Assembly (NCBI GenBank): GCA_008360955.1
Contig: LUCM01000232.1
Coordinates: 1-64,000, forward strand
Source of the DNA: Fasciolopsis buskii
Taxonomy: Eukaryota > Platyhelminthes > Trematoda > Plagiorchiida > Fasciolidae
Direction: 5' to 3'
DNA length: 64,000 bases
Shown here: positions 41,189-50,100 of the stretch, in pieces
How positions within the stretch are numbered: the first letter of the stretch is position 1
Layout of the letters: the number at the start of each line of letters is the position of its first letter
Position numbers and translations under genes: made by a program
Notes under the pieces: model-generated
Seen by the model: the letters and a program-made list of their open reading frames with translations, nothing else
Told to the model about the DNA's origin: nothing
Database searches by the model: none

Positions 41189-44100
41189 GTAATTCGTTAT
41201 CACGGTTAACTTAATTACATCTGTGTCCAGTTCACTTCCATAGGGATTACACCAAGAAAGGACGATAAGGTGGAAAAATGAAAAAATCAGACGTTTGTTT
41301 AGGGTGGACTGCACACGTTGACTTTTTCAGGTTCTTTTAGGTCATCGATTGTTCATCGTATCCACGGTTCATTCTTGAGCGTTCTACCCGGTTGCCTAAT
41401 CCGATGTAAGGGGTTGTTCTAGAGAGCCCCATCTCGATCCTTTCCTCACAGGACATAATCTACCGGGGAGCTTATCAGAATAACATTCACAGACAAAGAA
41501 TTGGTAATCCAGTGCATGCGCCTTTTGATAAACACAGATCAAGTCCTTAGCAGTGCACGATGGTGAAATCTTCATAGCATTTCCACAGCGCGTGCAACGT
41601 TTTACCACTTTTGAGTTCCCCAGGGTGTAGTTGTGCGGTGCGATAGTGTCGACTAAGCTGTGACTAGCTGTACCATTGATATGATCTCAATCTCGGTCGT
41701 CTTCCTAAATTACTTTTGGATTGAATGCATCAACATCCACGTGAGTTTCCTAGGTGTTTTCTTCAAACAGCAGCTAGGTAGCCTTTCTGCACTTTGATGG
41801 GTTGATCGATTCCCGCGTTGTAGTAAATGGACCCAGAACAGAGTCTTTCCCATCCAATCATTAGGCAACAGTTTAACAATGCTTGAACTAAAGCCATAAA
41901 TGAACATTGCTCTTTCCTTCTGATATTTACTAAGTTGATTCAGTTGGGACAAGAAACATTATTCTGGTTAGTTCGTTTCGCTTTTTACGGCCGTGAACTG
42001 ATCTCTGAATGAGTGATTTTCTGTTATTTTTTGGCGGATGGTAATCTTGTTGACCACTGCACAATTACCAAGGGTCTTAACGATGCGCACATTTCGACTA
42101 GAAAGCCAAAGTTTGTTTCATTTGCCTGCTCACCTTCTTGTGCATGGCTGAGTAAATCCTACATTTTGATGAATGTGACAGAAAACATCTACCGCATGGG
42201 CGCTTCGTTCAACAATCAGGAGTAGTATATCGAAATCACTCCATTTCAGGCACCGTTATTACAATGACCTTTGATCTGCTCATCAGGTCTCGGTTGCATC
42301 TGTTTAGCGGTTTCTCATACATGAATTGAATTGACACTACCGAATGGGCTTTATCCTACAAAGGCAAACGGTCACACAAGTTTTGATTCACACCACGAAC
42401 GGCTGTTCCCTTGGTCCACTATTCTAAAAGCTCTTTGAACTGGAATTTGCAAGACGCATGTACATTGTCGCTAGTTACTGCTTCAGAGATCACTTTGTGG
42501 AAGTGCTCATCAAGTAAAATTGATATGCGGTGGCCATGTCCTTCACAAGTTGTGCTCGACTTTTAAATGATAAAATTTCTTCAACTCAACATGTGCAACC
42601 TATCATTCACAGAATCCATAGGGAATCCAATTAGAAGAAAGCGAACCATGTGTTCAAAGAGAAATTGGGTTTTAACTGATTAGAACCAACGTCTTTCCAT
42701 GAGTTGATCCCTATACCCTGCTACGGTTGATAATCACGACGGTGATATTAGTACCGGACGGCTTCGGGCTGTATAGTAGGATTAATTGAATCGAAACATG
42801 TGGACTTGTCTAGCCTGCTGAGAAAAGTTGATTTTTGATTTTGTCAAGTGTTTATTATTACTACTTATGATTAACTTTGTTTTGTCCCTTTTTGTCTTTT
42901 AGCTCATTATACTCAATCAGAATTGTTGGATCTGCTTTGTGAATTGGAAACAATGAAATTAGTGCATTCACACCCTCACGTGATACAACTTCTTGGAGTA
43001 TGCACACAACAACAAGGTATGAACTTTTCTGGTTTTAATCAGCCTTGGAAATGACGACTGAACGTGTCGCGACCTGGAGTCTGTTGATTTGAGTTGTTTA
43101 GACTATCGTGTTTCTGCACACGAACTTCTAACTGCTTACCGATTGGTCTTTACGTGTCAGGATCTGATTTGTTCCATCATTGTAGGGTTACTGAGGCTGA
43201 CAATACTAAATAAATGTCTGGCGGAAACCCTTCTTTAAGCATGACAGTCAGCCGGTCTACCCAGTCTCCTGGATGCGACTGGCGCTCCAGGGTGCATTTC
43301 TACTATCCGGAATGCGGAGCTCAGTCCAGGTCTTGAGAAAAGCACAGTGGCGTAGTTTGCAAGTCACGTGAAGCTTTCTATTGGTTGTAAAACAGCAGGA
43401 ACGTAAATGAAAGGTTGTGCGCTTATCTGACGATGCGTCTGGTTTGTTCGCCATTGCATTTTCTCAGTGGATTTCGGGCCTTTGCCGTTTTTATGTCTAC
43501 TTATCGGTCACGATGAGAGCAATGGATTTATCGCGTCAAAACATGCACGCGAAGAGCCTCCCGGTGGTCTATCATGTGAGGAACCTGTTTTTCTCAACAC
43601 GTGCTCGGATTTGCCTGACTCAAATGTTGAGCAGATGGTACAGATCAGCTAGTTCGAAAAAACACCTCGGACTTAGCCAGTACATCAAACATGTAATTTG
43701 CTTACTCTGCTAATCCAGGCGTACCTGGACCACTGGCCTGGTTATTCATGGACGTATACTGCTCCCTGGTGAAATGTTCCAGTTCATCTGCTCTGAACGA
43801 CAATAAGCAATGACCATCGAACAAACAAACGAACCAACCAAATGTTTAACTGCCGAGATGAAAATGTTCCCTTTTTGTTATCTCAATGGCATCACTACTA
43901 TCGTGCCAGTGATGTTGTTAAGATAATTATAGTACACATTTTCCTGGATAGCCTGGGCACGGCTAACCTAATGGTATGTTTGCCATCACGGGTCATGTTT
44001 TCTGGCACACTTAACGATTCCTTCAATTGCGCTCTATTTTAGATGTAGATATATTTGTCTCCCCACGCATGTTGTGAAACAATTGAATAAAAGTGTACTG

Positions 44101-47100
44101 CTTAAAGGATTTCTCATGTGCAATACATATACCATATACTAGCTTGTCTCTTTCGTCGCACGGATGAAACTTAATCAAGGCTAACCATATATTCCAAGCC
44201 ACTTCACCTTAGTTCGCAGGTGCAGCTCTCGGTTGATAACTTGCAGATGAACGCTACAAATCGGATTAAAAATTCCATGTTAATTGTCCTCGATTGCGTC
44301 TTTCTGTAAACCATTTTCATTTCTAAAAACTAAAACTCAGAGATTATGAAATGGGCTCTTGAATACCGGTCATGCTGTGCACTCAGTAAAGCCTTGAATT
44401 TGTCCGTTTCAGAGCAGCATGCTAGGAAATGCGAGTTGCAGCTATTCGAACAATGTTCACTGTTTTCTATCGGAGACTGCCAGATGTTCGGCATATGGTC
44501 AAACTTGTATGTTTATGTGGTGGACTTCTGAAAGCAATTAGCGTTCATTGTAATAAAATTCCCGAACCAAAATGTCATAAATTGAACGAATTGATTCCGA
44601 TGTTGGTTGCAATCTTGTAAAATGGACAATGTCTGTACTGATAAGGACTCAAACCAGATAGTGTACATGCCCATTTCGGATAAAAGGTGCTGAAATTCAA
44701 ATATAGTGGATAAATTAGAATGGAAAAGAGCAGAAAGGTGATGTAGCAGATGTATCAGGTCGATCTGTATCTCTCTCAACAGTGTTACACAATGTTTCCA
44801 AATTTGATCAGGAAAGTCAACGGAGAGGGCGAAAACCACGAGTAATAAAAGACCTTACTATGTGGTGGTTTTATCTTCCGCTATAAAAGTTTGGGAGAAT
44901 TTTCAGGTGAGAAAACCAAGAATAAAAGAGCGTTCATGGGTGGCTTTGAAAATAACTTGCTAGTATGTCCCTGTTTGGGTTTTCACACTAAAAGGCAATT
45001 TCAGTGGTTCTGAACTGTGTTAGGTTTTCATCACAGACGCTTAAATACTTAATACAATCACTCTGCGGGCGTTTTAAACCATGATAACATCTGTTGAACA
45101 TTCTGAAAGGGAAAGACTGGAAATACGTTCGGGGGTATCCAAGACTATTCAACTTCGAATTGGAACAGATAAAAACCGGTAGACTTTACACAGGGGTCTT
45201 TTAAACCGAAGAAACTTAAGAATGCCGTAATGAAGGTCAACAACTTTTGAATACCTGAGATTGATAGATTGTCATCTATTTCCCGGCCACGTTGATCGTT
45301 TGTCCAGACTGAGACAATCAATGGTCTATCTCAGCTGGTTCTAAAGTTTGGTTTCCACTTACGTCGCTATAATCCGTTTGCTTATCCTGGAACTTAGTCT
45401 AAAGTCATTCACTTTCAGCAGTCGCTTAACGATGAAGACCTACACAATCCGTCAACGCCACATCGCACGTTGGCCGTTACCCTTCGCCGTCTCTGGCGGC
45501 TGCTTCCTATCTATTTCTTTTCAAATTTACCATAGATGTTCGACTGGTTGCTTTATCTGGTCTGTTAAGCGGTGGAGTTAAAATTCCCTCAAAGAACAGA
45601 GGTTTTGACTTAGAGTATGCTGATGATATCCTCACGCTGAGCGACAATGCTTAGGCAGTTCAACACACGTTGGGCCGCTTTGAGATTTTGGTATCCCGAT
45701 GGGCTATGTGCTTTACACCTTCAAAACTGGCAGGAGCTTGCGCCTGTTTTCTCCGTTTTTGATGGACAATTTGAGGTAGCAATAGCTTCAATTATCTCGG
45801 GAGTCTTAGTGGAACCGGTGATGGTGGGGAGATCAAACCAAGAATAGCCAAAGCCAGAACAGCTTTTGCAAACATACGACGCTTGTGGTACCGCCATAAC
45901 ATCCGGCCTTCCCTCAGGCGAAGGATGCATTATTTCCATAGTTTGCAGTTTTCTTTACAGCTGCGAGACCTGATCTGTCTGAGCTGAGGATGCCCGAAAA
46001 CTTTCTATATTTGAGTACCGATTTCTCCGAGTCATTACTCGAGTGTTCTAGGAACATCGGTTGAGGAATGACAGTCGCCCTTTCACCTTCGGTAGTTTGG
46101 GAGCATATTGTTTGTGCCAGCCTACCCCTTACCTTTCTGTGTTCATTTTGATCGCAGTGCTAAAAGGAGCCATGCGGTGGTCAAACCATGGCTTGGCATA
46201 GAGGTACGAGGGAGTTAGCTTCGGTTTTAGCATTGGTTTGTTTTTACCCCCTTCCTGGTTGGGGCCCAGAAGACGAGGATTGTTGTCGGTTTGATACGCT
46301 GAAGCATGGTATAGGGTCGAATTCAGTGGCACTAGTCTTTTATGGCACATCTTCAGAACTCATGTCCCGTAAAATACACCAAAATAGAACAAAAAAGTCG
46401 AAACGTGTGCGATGAAAATAAAAAACTCCTTTCTTGCTGTTTATTGTTTTTTCTTTCTCGGTATAATTCTGTTAAAATGTTGCGTTAGTGCCATCCTTGT
46501 TTTCAAGATGGTTATGTATATATAACTGACCTTACCTGCTTCCGTTCTTAAATTATTTTTGAGTTTAAAGCAGGTTATTGATATGTTTGCGGTGTTCATG
46601 CTGGACTAATGTCGGGAAACCCGGATCTTCCATACTTTGTTTTTCTCTGTTCCGGTCCTATGTGAACGCAACTTCCTTGCTTTCAACTTACAGTTACATC
46701 ATGGTTTTCGACTTGGTAGCAGTTTTTTACTTGGGCTGTATTTGTTGATTTCCGGCCCCCTACGTCGTTCTGGGAGTGTTCCGTTGCAGTAAAGAAAAGA
46801 GCCACCTGAGAATTAACGCTTTGCGGATGACCGTTTTGTTTGCTTGGGCGATTTCAGTCAGAGGATAGCATTTTTGTTAAATTATCGATAGTTACTTTAC
46901 GATTGTTCCCATCATTTATTGCTTTGCGTTAGACCCAACCAATTGACTGTTTCCTGTCAGAGGAACTACCCTTTTGTATGAAATAACACGAGTTCGTTGG
47001 TGGCACTGTGATGTGACGAGTGTTGATCGACCGGCGGTGGTCAAACGGATTACGCGTCTGTCACCAAAATGATCAGAGGTTCGAGTTCCCTGATCTGCTA

Positions 47101-50100
47101 CTCCCTTTTTGGCAGAAGATTGCAACTCGCTGTCTTCCGGTCCATCACCACATTTGGTCCACTGAGACCTTATGTGGCTCTGCATCATGAACATAAGGTT
47201 TGTAATGATTAAAATTCCCATGGACTGGCACTGCTGCCCTTGACTCCAAGCGATTTAAAAGCGTTTGTTCACTGCTTCCTTGCAGCGCAGGTCCTCTCGC
47301 CAAAGTGTAAGAGAACGTAGCGTGGCTAATCAAAGAGCACGTGTCATCAGACCTCGGATTGCTCTCTTCTTATACACATTTAATTCGGCCTGGACAACCA
47401 GATAACGAAAAGCGCACGAAGGTATAAAGTGTGATGAAAAATCGATAACGTGAGGAAGCCTAAGAAAAACCGAATTCGTGGAGAATTTTACACCGCGTTT
47501 TTGTATTTTTCTCTTTCACTTCCACGGTGCATGTCATTTTCCATGGTTTGTACTTCAACATGTAGGCAAATTCCTAATGCATATATATATATATATAAGC
47601 ATCAAATTAAGGCCACATCACTTAGTTTTACCCTACCCGAATCAGCTCTACGACCACGTAAACTCATACTAAAACTTATTCTGTTTTCTCACTGTTCTAA
47701 GAATGAACGTTTTTGATACATTAGGAAATGGCCCGTTCCCGTTGTTTCTTTGTTTTCATCTTTGTTAAATGGCATCCACCCCCGATTTTTACAACCGTGG
47801 TTGTTCTCTGCCTGTCACCCAGATTAACTCTTGCTCTGGCTGCTGTCGTGGTCTAGATACTTCCATCAATATAAACAAAGAAACCTTTTGTAATTGGTCT
47901 CTTCGTCAATTACATAGATAATTTTGAACAGCTGTGCTAGTCTCCCTTTACGTTTCATCCATTATTCGTCCGATTACCAAAGTCGTCAATTCACTGGCTA
48001 GGTGGATACCAACTGCCTGTCTTCATAGGTGATTGGTTGATTGAATTCGTTTGTTCATGAGAGCACACCTAGATTTGTTGTCTTTGTTGCTGTTGCTGTT
48101 GTTCTTGCGGTCGTGAATTTTTAGTTCAAGTTGCGATTGATTAAACTCATTTGCATGAATTAAATAGAGTTTCGTACTGACTCAACGCGTGTATTACACT
48201 TACGTTGCTCCACAGGCTTTTTTTAGTTCTCCGGTCTGCTCATGTGATGCGCCCTTGATAAGTAGCTAATCCTTTAAATTTTAGTGAATCTTCACTTCAT
48301 GTTCGCTCTCTAAATCTTGCAACATACCCTTCCTATTGCTAAAATCCAATCTGGATCAGGGCGAAGGTATATGTTATTCGACACTGCTCGCTATGTAGAG
48401 TATCTTACCGAAACAATCATGGTTGTCAATGGATATACAATGTTCTTGTTTCTCGAATGCTTTGCCAACTTTGGGATTCTACGTGACACTAATGGTAAAT
48501 CATAATCCCTCTGGGGAAACACAAATCCAAAGCCTGAAGGAATTCTCGGCTGGTCCATGTTTCTACTTAACAAATACCGTCAATTGATTGACATGTTTTG
48601 TCTCAGAATTCCCCCGCGAAAGAATCACGATGAAACGTTCATGCCTGTTATTTTGTTGAACCCTCGATGGTCAGATTGTCCTTTGATTCTAATGGAGTTA
48701 GCTGAATATGGCAATTTACGTGACTATCTCCGGAAACATCGGGGTGCGCAGTCTGATGAGTTTGGAGAGTACATTCTGGCCCAGGATTCCAGCGAATCTG
48801 CCGTTGAATCTTTGGGACACGAATTGGATGCTTCAATTTTGCTTCGTTTCGCACAGCATGTGGCTGCCGCGTTAGCTTACTTCGAATCATTGCAGGTGGG
48901 CGAGGTTGCTCCTGTAGTTGCGTTTCTTGTTTTCCATTGGTATCGTTTTCGAAGGTGATTTTGGAAGAAAATCGAATCCATTCGAACGTCTGCTGAGATT
49001 TTTGTGGCGATATGACTGATTGTCCTTTCTGATAGTCATTGGTTAAATGGTGCAGAGACGATGAACATACTATTGACGTAGGTTCATGTCTTTGGTCATA
49101 CCCCGGTGAATTTTTCCTTGTCATGGGTATTTCCTATTGATCTGAGTAGCTAATTATTCTATTGTGTCAGTAGATAATTATCGCGGGTGATCATTATCTG
49201 ACACCTGAAGTGTCTAGCTGGTCCTGCTCACTATTTGGTCAAATCACGCGCATCGACTGTGAATGCTAGGGAGATGATCCCAGTTTGCCGTATCAATCCG
49301 CTGTAACATGCGTTTACAAAAGATTACCATGGGTCTCGTTTAGACACGTCCCGTTCATGCGATGTTTCAAGCCCACTGGACCGTTTTTCTTACAGGCTGC
49401 GCCCTCTGGTTTGTCAGTCATGCGACAAAACGATTTCATAGCACTTGGTGATGAGAGTGGGAACTACATTAGGGGTTCGCTTTTCATGTGAATGTCGGTT
49501 AATTTTAATGCATGGCAATTTCCTTCCCCTATCAGTGATTTTGATAGCTTGGTGGGATTATATAGGTACTGTTTGTCCTGTTTTTGAGATCGTATGAAGA
49601 CTATAGTGATTCTAACGTTTCGAGATGGTCACTTCGAGCAATCATTGCGTTAGCTTATTTTCGGTACATTAGATTACAACTGCCCATGAACTAATTTCTG
49701 CTATCTCTCACCGTCTTGGGTGTCATTTAGAGAGTTTTTTATGGGATTTTGTTTTACTGTCGCTCCTGATTGGTGTTTAGGGGTGAAATACAAAGATTTT
49801 TTTGATCAATGCTGAGTGTGCCAAATTTGCAGTCTTTTTTTGCCTTCCTTCATTTGCAGTTGGCTCATCGTGATGTGGCAGCAAGAAACGTGCTTATTTG
49901 TTCCGGTTATGTGGCAAAGTTGGGAGATCTCGGGTTTGCTCGCGTGATTGAGGATTGTTACTATGACACTGACCGAGTGAGTGAGTTTTCTTAGAGCTGG
50001 GATCTGTTCTTTTATCCTAACCTTGGCGACTGAGGTGAATGCACAATCGTTCTCGGTTGGTGTAACTTTTGTTTCTGTTTTTTGTTTTTGTTATTGTTAC

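Larger units (their letters stand above)
38536..42902 (+). other. Receptor kinase intron 7 (4.4 kb)
   Basis: It contains copy 2 of the 0.2-kb dispersed repeat (39135-39337) and a (TA)n tract (41157-41188). No LINE or LTR motif was recognised elsewhere in this intron. Confidence 0.6.
43017..48674 (+). other. Receptor kinase intron 8 (5.7 kb)
   Basis: It contains an RTE LINE relic (45430-46370), a tRNA-like element (47029-47113) and a short (TA)n tract (47581-47598). Frames at 43417-43713 and 44513-44839 (minus) are unrecognised. Confidence 0.6.

Noticed and set aside
48607..48674. Longer version of exon 9 from the AG at 48606
   Set aside because: Phase does not match exon 8, and the extra residues would interrupt the conserved CTQ-x-x-x-PL hinge.
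48648..49124. 158-codon minus-strand frame
   Set aside because: It overlaps receptor exon 9 on the opposite strand and shows no domain; a shadow frame.
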